A stretch of DNA of 63,177 nucleotides, taken from NCBI RefSeq assembly GCF_041904905.1, contig NZ_JAYRMI010000014.1:1-63177 (forward strand), given 5' to 3'. Of this stretch, positions 26,524 to 34,846 are shown piece after piece (the stretch's first letter is position 1; every line of letters starts with the position of its first letter). Made by a program: the position numbers and the translations under genes. The DNA comes from Zoogloea sp041904905 (GTDB taxonomy: Bacteria; Pseudomonadota; Gammaproteobacteria; Burkholderiales; Rhodocyclaceae). The notes under the pieces were generated by a model. The model saw nothing but the letters and a program-made list of their open reading frames with translations, was not told the origin of the DNA and did no database searches.

Positions 26524-26937
26524 CTAGCGGTCTGCCTGGTCGGCACTGCCGATGGCGGCCCAGGCTTCTTTCAGTTCGGTGAGCAGCTGGATCACCTCGT
26601 CCATCGCGGGCCGGCTGTTGTGCAGGTTAGCGTAGAGGAGGCGCTGTGTCATGTAGTCGTAGAGCGCGCCCAGGCGCTGGGCAAGCTCGCCGCCGGCTTC
26701 GTAGTCGAGGCTGACCTTGAGGCCGTTCAGGATGATCTCGATGGCCTTCGAGATGGCGGTCCCCTTGGCGGGCACATCCTTGTTCTCCAGGGCGATGGCG
26801 GCCGTCCCGACCTGCAGGATGGCGCCGTCGAACAGCATGAGGATCAACTTGTGGGGGTCGGCGGTGGAAACGCCGGTTTCGACGCCGACTGCACTGTAGG
26901 CAGCGGCGCCGCGACGGGCCGCGAGTCCAAAGGACAT
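26524..26937 (-). CDS. fliS: Flagellin export chaperone FliS
   Basis: Protein of 137 residues. FliS binds flagellin in the cytosol and prevents premature polymerisation. The conserved A-Y-x-x-V-x-V-E-T, D-P-H-K-L-I-L-M-L-F-D-G-A and L-Y-D-Y-M motifs are present. It lies between fliD and fliT, as usual. Confidence 0.95.
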   Translation of the reverse strand: MSFGLAARRGAAAYSAVGVETGVSTADPHKLILMLFDGAILQVGTAAIALENKDVPAKGTAISKAIEIILNGLKVSLDYEAGGELAQRLGALYDYMTQRLLYANLHNSRPAMDEVIQLLTELKEAWAAIGSADQADR

Positions 26938-26958
26938 GTAGGTCTTCTCCGGTCGGGG

Positions 26959-28353
26959 TTAGTTGCTGGCCATGTTGCTGAGGATGCTCAACTGTTGCGA
27001 CAGGTAGCTGCTGGTGGTGGTCATGCTGGTCATGGCGGTGTCGAGGGCCGTGAACTTGGCGCGATACGTCTTTTCGATGGCGGTCAGGCGCGTCTCGTAG
27101 GCGTCGATCTGGTTGCCGATGGATTTGATGCTGCTGTTCAGGCCGTCGGTGCGGCTGGCGATCACGCCGTTGCTGGCCAGCAGGTTGGTGGTGGCGGTCT
27201 TCAGGGTGCTGCCGAAGGCGCCGATCACCGCGGCGGTGGCCGAGAAGTTGGCGGTGGCCGCCTTGTCGAACTTGGCGCTGTCGAGCTTCAGGCTGCCGTC
27301 GCTCTGGAAGGCGATGCCGATGTCGCTGAGGGTTTTGTAGGCGGCGTCGTTGAGGGACGACGGCACGTTGCCCAAGGCGTTGCGGATCTGGGACTGGACG
27401 CTGCGCAGGGTCGAGTCGCCGTTGAGCACGGCGGCCGTCTTGGTGCTGGCGTTGTAGGCGCCCAGGCTCTTGATCGAGGTGTTGAGGCTGTTGTACGCGG
27501 TGACGAAGGTGTCGAGCTTGCTCTTCAGATCGGTGTTGTCGCGGGCCACCGTCAGGGTGGTCGAGCCGGTCTTGGTGAGGGTGAGGTTGATGCCGTCCAC
27601 CGCGTTGGCGATGGTGTTGCCGCTGGTGGCAATCGAGACGCCCTGGATCTTGACCGCGGCGTCGCTGGCGGCCTGGGTCTGGGAGAAGGCGCTGGCGGCG
27701 GCGATGGGGCTGCCGGGGGCGGCCGGATCGACGAAGGTGGCGGTGCCGCCGATGGTCACCGCGTTGGCGGTGCCGCCGTTGGTGGCGGTGAGGAGCAGGT
27801 TCTGCTTGCCGCCGGTGTCGGTGACGATGGAGGCGCTGACGCCGGCTTCGGCCTTGTTGATGGCGTCGCGCACGCCGGCCAGGGAGTTCTGGCCGCTTTC
27901 GAGGGTGACGGTGGTGGTCGTGCCGCCCTTGGTGAAGGTGAGCGTGCGGCTGCTGTCGGCGCCGAAGTCGAGCACGGCATCGCCGGCGGCGTAGGTCTTG
28001 CCCAGCGCGTGCCGCTGGTTGGTGGCAAGGGCGGTGACGTCGAGGGTGTAGGTGCCGGCAACGGCGGCGCTGGTGGTGCTTGCCGTTGCGATGGTGGAAT
28101 CGGCAAGCGTTGCCTTGTAGGCGGATAAAGATGCCGCTGCCGTGCTGCCGGTTGCCGGTGTGAGGGCCTTGGCGGCGGTCTGCAGGGTGGCCAGGGCGCT
28201 CTTGAGGTTGCCCAGGGCGGAGATCTTGGATTCGTAGCTGGTCTGGCGGCTCTGGAGCTTGGTAAGGGGCTGTTTTTCAACGGACATCAGCGAACTGACG
28301 AGGGATTCGACGTTGATTCCCGAGCCGACGCCTGCTGATGAGATTGTGGCCAT
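26959..28353 (-). CDS. fliD: Flagellar filament cap protein FliD
   Basis: Protein of 464 residues with no signal peptide, exported by the flagellar type III system to cap the filament and help flagellin fold. The N-terminal G-x-G-S-G-I-N-V-E-S-L-V-S-x-L-M and the C-terminal coiled coil ending in F-x-A-L-D-x-A-M-x-x-M are typical. A possible sigma-28 promoter lies at 28418-28444. Confidence 0.95.
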   Translation of the reverse strand: MATISSAGVGSGINVESLVSSLMSVEKQPLTKLQSRQTSYESKISALGNLKSALATLQTAAKALTPATGSTAAASLSAYKATLADSTIATASTTSAAVAGTYTLDVTALATNQRHALGKTYAAGDAVLDFGADSSRTLTFTKGGTTTTVTLESGQNSLAGVRDAINKAEAGVSASIVTDTGGKQNLLLTATNGGTANAVTIGGTATFVDPAAPGSPIAAASAFSQTQAASDAAVKIQGVSIATSGNTIANAVDGINLTLTKTGSTTLTVARDNTDLKSKLDTFVTAYNSLNTSIKSLGAYNASTKTAAVLNGDSTLRSVQSQIRNALGNVPSSLNDAAYKTLSDIGIAFQSDGSLKLDSAKFDKAATANFSATAAVIGAFGSTLKTATTNLLASNGVIASRTDGLNSSIKSIGNQIDAYETRLTAIEKTYRAKFTALDTAMTSMTTTSSYLSQQLSILSNMASN

Positions 28354-28417
28354 GATGGACCCCTTGTGGTGCGGTGAAGCGATTGGCGGAAATTACGACC
28401 GCCCCGGGAAAAACTTG

Positions 28418-28444
28418 AGTGCGGCCGTCGGTTGTTACCTTTTA
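28418..28444 (-). promoter_or_regulatory. Weak candidate sigma-28 promoter of fliD
   Basis: On the minus strand TAAA is followed by exactly 15 bp and GCCG, the consensus spacing, but the rest of the -10 (CACT) is poor. It lies 65-91 bp before fliD. It is much weaker than the fliC promoter. Confidence 0.3.
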
Positions 28445-28488
28445 AGCACTAAACGTGCCATGGCGTTCGCGCGGGGCGCGCCAAAAAA

Positions 28489-28509
28489 ATCCCACCGCGA
28501 GGGTGGGAT
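28489..28509 (-). terminator. Intrinsic terminator of flaG
   Basis: Read on the minus strand: an 8-bp stem with a 5-base loop followed by a run of T. It separates flaG from fliD and suggests that fliD has its own promoter. Confidence 0.88.
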
Positions 28510-28555
28510 CAAATGTGCGCCAGGGGAGGGTCTGGCGGCTTGGGGTATTCCGGGC

Positions 28556-28945
28556 TCAGGCCTGCTGTTTGACGAGCAGCCCCTGCAGTTTGTCGAGCGC
28601 CTTGGCGATGGCCAGGACTTCCTCCGACGGGATCTGGCGGATGAGTTTCTTCGACTCGGTATCCACCACCTTGACGATGGAGACGCCGAGGTCTTCGTCG
28701 ATGGAGAACTGCAGGCTGTTGGCGGTCTGCTTGATGACGTCCTGGATCTGCTTGACCGCCTGGTTGAGTTGTTCGTTGCTCGGGGGCGCGACCTTGCCGG
28801 TCTGGGCGGTGCTCTGCGGCGCCTGGACCGCGCCGGCGCTTGCGGCGTTGTCGGTAGCACGGGAGGCGCCGGCGCCCGTCGAGGACTGGACGGGTGGCAC
28901 ATATTGCGCGCTGCTTGTGCCGACTGGCTGAATGCTCATGCTCAT
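28556..28945 (-). CDS. flaG: FlaG family flagellar protein
   Basis: Protein of 129 residues. The C-terminal 70 residues carry the FlaG pattern (L-Q-F-S-I-D-E-D-L-G, V-x-V-V-D-x-x-S-K-K-L-I-R-Q-I-P-S-E-E); the N terminus is Ala/Ser/Thr-rich. FlaG influences filament length. It lies between fliC and fliD. Confidence 0.92.
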   Translation of the reverse strand: MSMSIQPVGTSSAQYVPPVQSSTGAGASRATDNAASAGAVQAPQSTAQTGKVAPPSNEQLNQAVKQIQDVIKQTANSLQFSIDEDLGVSIVKVVDTESKKLIRQIPSEEVLAIAKALDKLQGLLVKQQA

Positions 28946-28963
28946 CTCCCCCTTGTGCTGGCG

Positions 28964-28990
28964 GCGCCACCGCCCCTTGGGCGGCGGCGC
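28964..28990 (-). terminator. GC-rich hairpin after fliC
   Basis: A stem of 5 + 6 bp with one A-C mismatch and a 3-base loop between fliC and flaG. There is no T tract, so it probably stabilises the fliC mRNA end or terminates weakly. Confidence 0.5.
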
Positions 28991-29015
28991 TCGTCAGGGT
29001 TGCGTCTGAATCGTG

Positions 29016-29840
29016 TTACTGGAGCAGGGACAGCACGTTGTTGGGCATGCTGTTGGCCTGCGAGACCATCGCGGTGCCAGCCTGCTGGAGGATCTGGGCG
29101 CGGGTCATGTTGGCGGTTTCCTTCGCGAAGTCGGCGTCCATGATCCGGCCGCGGGACGCCTGGGCGTTTTCCGAGGCGACCGACAGGGTCTGCACGACGG
29201 AGCTGAAGCGGTTCTGAACGGCACCCCAGGTGGCGCGGGCGGTGTTCAGGTTGTTGATCTGGGTGTCGATGTTGGCGATCGCGGCGGTGGCGGCGCCCAC
29301 GCTCGAGACGCTGCCGGACACGGCGGCGGATACGCCCGACAGGGTGACGGCGCTGCCCTGGACGGTGATGGTGTCGGTGGCGGCGGTGCCGGCGCCAACC
29401 TGGAAGCTCACGGCCGAGGTGAGGTTGAGCACGTTCTGGCCGTTGAAGGTGGTGCCGCCGACGACGCGCTGGATTTCAGACTGCAGTTGCTGGAATTCGG
29501 TGTCGAGGTTGGCCTGGTCGCCGGAGGTGTAGGTGCCGTTGGCGGCCTGGACGGCCAGTTCGCGCATCCGCTGGAGGTTGTCGGTGACGGCCTGCATCGC
29601 GGATTCGGCGGTCTGCGCCATCGAGATGCCGTCGTTGGCGTTGCGGATCGCGACGTCGAAGCCCTTGGCCTGGGAGTTCATGCGGTCGGCAATCGCCAGA
29701 CCGGCGGCGTCGTCCTTCGCGCTATTGACGCGGAGGCCGGACGACAGGCGCTGAACCGAGGTCGCCAGGCTGGCCTGGGACGTGGAAAGGTTGCGTTGCG
29801 CGTTGAGCGACATCGCATTGGTGTTGATCGTGGCAGCCAT
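29016..29840 (-). CDS. fliC: Flagellin
   Basis: Filament subunit of 274 residues. The conserved N-terminal D0/D1 region (I-N-T-N, then L-S-S-G-L-R-V-N-S-A-K-D-D-A-A-G) and the C-terminal D1/D0 region (ending V-L-S-L-L-Q) are intact. The short length leaves almost no variable D2/D3 domain, so surface variation would have to come from glycans. That fits the sugar island directly upstream on the same strand. AAGGAG precedes the ATG, and a sigma-28 promoter lies 94 bp before it. Confidence 0.97.
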   Translation of the reverse strand: MAATINTNAMSLNAQRNLSTSQASLATSVQRLSSGLRVNSAKDDAAGLAIADRMNSQAKGFDVAIRNANDGISMAQTAESAMQAVTDNLQRMRELAVQAANGTYTSGDQANLDTEFQQLQSEIQRVVGGTTFNGQNVLNLTSAVSFQVGAGTAATDTITVQGSAVTLSGVSAAVSGSVSSVGAATAAIANIDTQINNLNTARATWGAVQNRFSSVVQTLSVASENAQASRGRIMDADFAKETANMTRAQILQQAGTAMVSQANSMPNNVLSLLQ

Positions 29841-29933
29841 TTTGGTTCTCCTTAATTCCGTTCAAGATAAGCGACTAGGCTTAACTTTGGTTCGCCTTGC
29901 CCGGTGTGTGTAAGGCAACCGCCGTTGTTTTCA

Positions 29934-29960
29934 TTAACGGAGCAGGCTGGCGCTACTTTA
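29934..29960 (-). promoter_or_regulatory. Sigma-28 (FliA) promoter of fliC
   Basis: On the minus strand: TAAAGTAG, 11 bp, TCCGTTAA. It matches 6 of 8 bases in each half of TAAAGTTT-N11-GCCGATAA, with exact spacing. It would give a leader of about 85 bases for fliC. The DNA upstream (29961-30060) is unusually AT-rich for this window; the rest of 29841-30128 holds nothing else I can name. Confidence 0.8.
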
Positions 29961-30128
29961 GAAAAAAGCTTGACATTTTAAGTTTTTCGTGCTTTTTGTT
30001 TTTTCCGCGGATTACCGCTTGGCTTTTGATAGCGGCGCGAAAAATCAAAGCTTTAGCGCCAGAGGTCACGAACCGGCGCGGTTTTTCGGCCGGTCGTCGT
30101 TATGCTTTCAGGGTGGTGGCGACGCCCT

Positions 30129-33100
30129 TCAGGGGCCGTAGGCCGAGAACCAGCTGGTGGCGTGGTTCTCGAGGATGAAGCCGTCGCGCACCCAGGCCTG
30201 CAGCGTGCGCCCGGCCTGCTGCAGTGCGGCAGGGTCGGCGAGCTGTTCGCGGATCGTGCCGATCCACTTTTCGGGGTCGTTGGGCAGGCGGGTGACCGGG
30301 GCGTTCTGGTAAGGGTAGATGTCGGTGCAGATCACCGGCCAGCCCATCGCGCCGTATTCGAGCAGGCGCAGGTTGCTCTTGCATTCGTTGAAGGGGTGGA
30401 TCTCGAGCGGGGCGATGGCCAGGTCCAGGTCGAGCCGGGCGAGGGCGGCCGGGTAGGCGCGGAAATCCTGCACGAAGCCGTGGGACTCGTGCACGAAGGG
30501 CTTGAGGGGTTCGGGGCACATGCCCATGAAGATCCAGTCCACCTCGTCGGCCAGGGCTTCGACCACCGGGTAGATGAGTTCGAGGTCGCCCAGGTGTTGC
30601 TGGGCGCCGGCCCAGCCCACCCGCGGCCGGCTGCGCGGCAGGCGCGGGGGGGCGATGTCGTTCCAGAGGGCGCCTTCGAGGCAGTTGGGCATGATCCGCA
30701 CTTCGTCGATCATGTCGGCGCAGAGGTCGGCGAGCGGCCGGGTGCTGACCACCAGCCGGTCGGCGAGGCCGAGGGTGCGGCGCAGGCGTGGGCGGGCGTC
30801 CTTGAAGCCGGCCTTGTAGAAGGAGTTCTTCTTGGGCAGTGCGGTGATGAGGTCGTCGATGGTGATGATGCGCCGCACCTGGGGCAGGAAGCGCTTGTAG
30901 GCTTCGAGGGCGTCGGTCTGGGGGTCGTCGAGGGGCTGGTGGAGGATGATCGCGTCGGGGGCGGCGCGGGCCAGTTCGACGGGCGACAGGATGCGCACCG
31001 AGAAGGCTTTGGGCGGTTCGCAGATCATGGTCTGGGCGAGGCCGGCCTGGCCGATGGCGCGCAGCGGGGCGCGCAGGCGGTATTCGCCGGCGCCGCCGGT
31101 GAGGGGCACGCCGAGGATGCGCGGGCGGTCGTGGAAGTGGATGTCCCAGTCGATGGGGGCGACGTGCTCGGGCTTGAAGGGGTCGGCGAGGCTCAGGTTG
31201 CGGTTGTAGGCCGGGTCGTGGGCGAGCCTGGGGAGCCAGCGTTCGAGCAGGCGGTCGTTGGCGGCCATGGCGCCGAGGAGGTCGGCGAGCATGCCGTCGG
31301 GCTTGCGCTGGCGGGCCTTGAGGGAGATGGCGTCGAAGTGGACCAGCATGGAGTAGGGGGTCCACACGATCCTGGCGCCGGCCTCGCGGGCGCGCAGGCA
31401 CAGGTCGAGGGTGCCGTGGGAGAGCGGGAAGCCGTCGGCGTCGATGCCGCCGAGCCGGTCGAACAGGCTGCGCCGCACGAGCAGGGCCGAGCCGCACACG
31501 GCGCCGACGTTCTGGTCGCACAGGGCGCGGGCCATGTAGCCGGGGTCGGTGATCTCGAGGTCGTTGTTCCAGGGGCTGCCGGCGCTGCCGCGCAGGCCGA
31601 GCACCCAGCCGGTGTGCTGGACCTTGGCGGTCTCGGGGTAGGTGAGGCGGGGGCCGACGATGCCCACGTCCGGCCGCATGGCGATGTCCATCAGGCGGTC
31701 GAGCCATTCGTCCTGCACGACGTGGGTGTCGTTGTCGAGGAACAGCAGGTAGTCGCCCTGGGCGGCGGCGGCGCCGGTGTTGGCGCCGCGGGCGTGGCTG
31801 AACTCGCCGGGGCAGGCCACGACGCGGCAGCGCCCGGCCCAGCGGGCTTCGGTTGCGAGGCTGTGGAGGTAGGCCAGGGCGTCGGGGTCGGTGCTGTCGT
31901 TGTCGACGACGACGATTTCGTAGTTCGGGTAGTCGGTGCGGGTGGCGATGCTGTCGATCAGCGGGCGCAGGTATTCCTCGCGGTCGCGGGTCTGGATGAC
32001 GATGCTGACCAGGGGGGCGTCGGTCCAGCGGTATTGCACGCGGCGGGTGCCGAAGGAGGCGCCGTCGTGGATCGTCGCGTCGATGCCGTTGCGGGCGAAG
32101 TGGTCGGCGAGGGCGGCTTTCTCGGCGGCGGGGTTCATGGTGCGCCTGGAGGCCCGCGGGAGGTGGGCGAGCATCTGGTCGATGTGGCCGATGGCGGCTT
32201 CGCCGGCACGGTCGAGCACCCGCAGGGCGAGGTCGTAGTTTTCGGCGCCGGCGTGGCTGCCGTAGCGGCCGGCGGCGAGGAAGGCGTCCTTGGCGACGAC
32301 CACGAAGCTGCCGAAGTAGGCCTGGGCGCGCAGCAGGTCGAGGTTGAAGTCGGGCTTGAAGCAGGGCTGGGTGTAGCTGCCGTCGGGCTCGCGGGTGTCC
32401 TCGTCGGTGTAGATGAGGCGCCAGTCGGGGCGGAGGTTGATGTAGTCGGCGACGACCTGCAGGGTGTGGGGTTCGAGGGTGAGGCCGGGGTCGATGCGGG
32501 CCAGCCAGGTGCCGGGCGAGGCGGCAGCCATCTCACCCAGCACGTAGTCGATGTGGGCGGCGTCGCGCAGGGCGAGCCACTGCAGGTTGGGGATGTCGGC
32601 GAGGCCCTCGGGCGTGGGCAGCACGGTGGCGACGGTGAGCAGCCACTCGGGGTAGAGCTGCGCGGCGAGGCTGTCGAGGGTGTCGGCGAGGAGGGCTTCC
32701 TCGCCCGGGTGGACGGCCATCAGCAGGTGGATGCCGGGGCGCTGCTTCCAGGTGAGCACCATGCGCTCGGCGAGCAGCTGGGCGTCGATCTCCTGCAGGC
32801 TCTGGCGCTTGCGCCATACCGCGTAGCGCTGGCGGGCCTCGACGGCGGCGGGGTCTTCGACGGGCCGGGCCGACACGTCGCAGACCGGCATGGCCTGGGT
32901 GGTGGCGACAAAGTGGTCGAGCTGGGTCCAGAAGCGTGCTTCGGCGGCCTGGTAGGCGTCCCACATCAAGCCCACCGTGCGCCGGGCAAAGGCGACTTCT
33001 TCCGGCGAGTCGTTCAGGGCGATGCCGTTGCGACCGATCTCGGCCTCGCTCAGGGCGACGCCGTTGAAGAAGGGCGACGGGAGGATCACGGCCGGGCAGC

Positions 33101-33752
33101 CGCACAGGGCCGCCTCGGCGGCGATGGCGGTGGATTCGAAGCAGTACACCACCTCGCTGCGGCGCAGCAGCGCGGCCAGGGCCTCGTGGCTCTCGGGCCA
33201 GCTGTAGGTGATGAGGGTGGCTTCGGCGGCCAGCCGGGGGTATTGGGAGAGGGCCGCCTGGTGCCGGCCGGGGTAGAGCAGGCTGCCGCTGCGCTGCGTG
33301 TCGTGCGGGTTGTTCAGGTTGTTGAAGAGGGCGGTGTCGATGGGCGGCAGGAACAGGATGTTCTGCGGGTCGGCGCCTTCCGGCAGCGCGTTGAGGCCGA
33401 AGCCGAAGATCAGCTCGGTGTCCGCATAGACGCTGTCGCCCCCCAGCAGCCCGGCCCGGTTGAGCACGTAGCGCACCACCGAGGCCGCGTTGCGCGGGTT
33501 GCCGGGGACGACTTCGGGATAGACGACGATGGGCTCGCGCCCGGCGGCCTTGTGGCGTTCGATGAGTTCGGGCGTGACCAGCGGGGTGTTGAGGAGCGGG
33601 TTGGTGTCGGTGGGGTAGAGGTAGGCCTCTTCGCCGATGCCGTTGAGGGCGTGGCACAGCAGGTGGAGGACCCGGATGCCCGCCGAGGTGCGCCGATAGG
33701 CCGGTGCCTCGATGTAGTAGGGGCGGCGGGGGGCAGAGAAGAGTTGGCGCAT
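30129..33752 (-). CDS. Large multi-module glycosyltransferase of the glycan island
   Basis: About 1207 residues from the ATG at 33752 (a TTG at 33785 would add 11). Three glycosyltransferase-like regions are seen. The N-terminal region (about 1-290) opens with R-R-P-Y-Y-I and carries V-L-H-L-L-C-H-A-L-N. A GT2/GT-A region spans about 340-790, with I-Y-T-D-E-D, then V-S-I-V-I-Q-T-R-D-R, V-V-D-N-D-S-T-D and L-F-L-D-N-D-T-H. The C-terminal GT-B-like region (about 850-1200) has V-G-W-A-G, then I-A-P-L-E-I and L-L-E-Y-G-A-M-G-W-P. Such fused enzymes build O-antigens or modify flagellin. It is the last gene of the island, next to fliC on the same strand. Acceptor and sugar are unknown. Confidence 0.85.
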   Translation of the reverse strand: MRQLFSAPRRPYYIEAPAYRRTSAGIRVLHLLCHALNGIGEEAYLYPTDTNPLLNTPLVTPELIERHKAAGREPIVVYPEVVPGNPRNAASVVRYVLNRAGLLGGDSVYADTELIFGFGLNALPEGADPQNILFLPPIDTALFNNLNNPHDTQRSGSLLYPGRHQAALSQYPRLAAEATLITYSWPESHEALAALLRRSEVVYCFESTAIAAEAALCGCPAVILPSPFFNGVALSEAEIGRNGIALNDSPEEVAFARRTVGLMWDAYQAAEARFWTQLDHFVATTQAMPVCDVSARPVEDPAAVEARQRYAVWRKRQSLQEIDAQLLAERMVLTWKQRPGIHLLMAVHPGEEALLADTLDSLAAQLYPEWLLTVATVLPTPEGLADIPNLQWLALRDAAHIDYVLGEMAAASPGTWLARIDPGLTLEPHTLQVVADYINLRPDWRLIYTDEDTREPDGSYTQPCFKPDFNLDLLRAQAYFGSFVVVAKDAFLAAGRYGSHAGAENYDLALRVLDRAGEAAIGHIDQMLAHLPRASRRTMNPAAEKAALADHFARNGIDATIHDGASFGTRRVQYRWTDAPLVSIVIQTRDREEYLRPLIDSIATRTDYPNYEIVVVDNDSTDPDALAYLHSLATEARWAGRCRVVACPGEFSHARGANTGAAAAQGDYLLFLDNDTHVVQDEWLDRLMDIAMRPDVGIVGPRLTYPETAKVQHTGWVLGLRGSAGSPWNNDLEITDPGYMARALCDQNVGAVCGSALLVRRSLFDRLGGIDADGFPLSHGTLDLCLRAREAGARIVWTPYSMLVHFDAISLKARQRKPDGMLADLLGAMAANDRLLERWLPRLAHDPAYNRNLSLADPFKPEHVAPIDWDIHFHDRPRILGVPLTGGAGEYRLRAPLRAIGQAGLAQTMICEPPKAFSVRILSPVELARAAPDAIILHQPLDDPQTDALEAYKRFLPQVRRIITIDDLITALPKKNSFYKAGFKDARPRLRRTLGLADRLVVSTRPLADLCADMIDEVRIMPNCLEGALWNDIAPPRLPRSRPRVGWAGAQQHLGDLELIYPVVEALADEVDWIFMGMCPEPLKPFVHESHGFVQDFRAYPAALARLDLDLAIAPLEIHPFNECKSNLRLLEYGAMGWPVICTDIYPYQNAPVTRLPNDPEKWIGTIREQLADPAALQQAGRTLQAWVRDGFILENHATSWFSAYGP

Positions 33753-33768
33753 GGCGGCGATCGACGGC

Positions 33769-34827
33769 TCAGGGTTGCGATACAAAAAAGGCGCATTCCG
33801 CCGTCAGGCGTATCGCGTCCTCCAGGGGCGTCCAGGCGTCCAGCGCCAGCTCGTGGCGCGCCCGCTCGATGGACGGGATGTAGCGGTTGCGCGCGGCCTT
33901 GTCGTCATGGCCGTGGGCGATGTGGACGGCGGCTGCGGGGGCCAGGGTGTCGCGCACTCGGTGGGCCAGTTCGGCGATGGACAGGGCCCGGTCGGCGCCG
34001 ACGTTGTAGGCCCGGCCGTGGGCGCCCTGCAGCAGGAGCGTCAGCAGCCAGATGGCCAGGTCGGCGCCGTAGAGGTAGCTGCGCAGCGGGCTGCCGTCGC
34101 CGCTGACCTGGATGTGCTGGCCGGCCAGGGCGTCGCGGATGAAGTTGCCGATGGCGAAGTGGCCGGCGAGGGGCAGGGTGGCGCCCACGAAGGCGAAGCA
34201 GCGGGCGACCGGGATGGCGATGCCGTGCCGCTGGCCGAACTGCAGGCTCCACTGCTCGGCGGCGCGCTTGGCCTCGCCGTAGGCGCTGCCCGGGTGCAGG
34301 GCGTCGCAGGCGAAGGGCGCGTCTTCGGGAATCTGCGCCACGTCGGCGGGCTGCCTGCCGTACACGGCGCCGGAGCTGACGTAGAGGGCGCGGCGCACGC
34401 CGGCTTCCCGGGCCCGTTCGAGGGTGTGGCGGGTGCCGAGCAGGATGTCGTCCATGATCGCCAGCGGGTGGCGATGGGCGTCGGCGTCGGTGTCGGTGGC
34501 GGCGTGGATGAGCAGGTCGGCAGCCGGGGGCGGGCCAAAATCCTTGATGTCTCCCGCCTGCCAGTTCAGCCACGGGGCGTCGGCGAAGAAAGGGGCGCGA
34601 GCCAGGAAGGCGGCGGGCGAGCGGGACAGCACGCAGACCTCCAGCGCCACCCCCTGGCGGTGCAGCAGGTCGAACAGGCTGAGCAACCAGTAGCCGAAGA
34701 AGCCCGTGCCGCCGGTGAGGAAGATCCGCTGCCGGTGGAGGCGGCGGGTGTCCAGGTGACCCAGCAGGGCCCCGAGCCGGCCGTGGACGGCCGGGCAGGC
34801 GGGGGACGGGAGCAGGCGGCACGACAT
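33769..34827 (-). CDS. NAD-dependent sugar epimerase/dehydratase (extended SDR)
   Basis: Protein of 352 residues. After about 33 leader residues comes the Rossmann motif T-G-G-T-G-F-F-G; the active site S-S-G...Y-G-x-A-K (S-A-Y-G-E-A-K) is intact. It belongs to the extended SDRs acting on nucleotide sugars (epimerase, dehydratase or 4-reductase). Given the CDP-sugar genes upstream, a CDP-hexulose reductase (YerF-like step) is possible, but this is inference. It follows the NeuB-like gene by 19 bp. Confidence 0.85.
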   Translation of the reverse strand: MSCRLLPSPACPAVHGRLGALLGHLDTRRLHRQRIFLTGGTGFFGYWLLSLFDLLHRQGVALEVCVLSRSPAAFLARAPFFADAPWLNWQAGDIKDFGPPPAADLLIHAATDTDADAHRHPLAIMDDILLGTRHTLERAREAGVRRALYVSSGAVYGRQPADVAQIPEDAPFACDALHPGSAYGEAKRAAEQWSLQFGQRHGIAIPVARCFAFVGATLPLAGHFAIGNFIRDALAGQHIQVSGDGSPLRSYLYGADLAIWLLTLLLQGAHGRAYNVGADRALSIAELAHRVRDTLAPAAAVHIAHGHDDKAARNRYIPSIERARHELALDAWTPLEDAIRLTAECAFFVSQP

Positions 34828-34846
34828 GGCGTCAGGCTCGCGAAGG

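Noticed and set aside
29971..29999. TTGACA on the plus strand, considered as a promoter
   Set aside because: No usable -10 at proper spacing and no plus-strand gene downstream.
30102..34106. 1334-codon open frame on the plus strand
   Set aside because: Antisense to the glycosyltransferase and SDR genes, low-complexity translation, no motifs.
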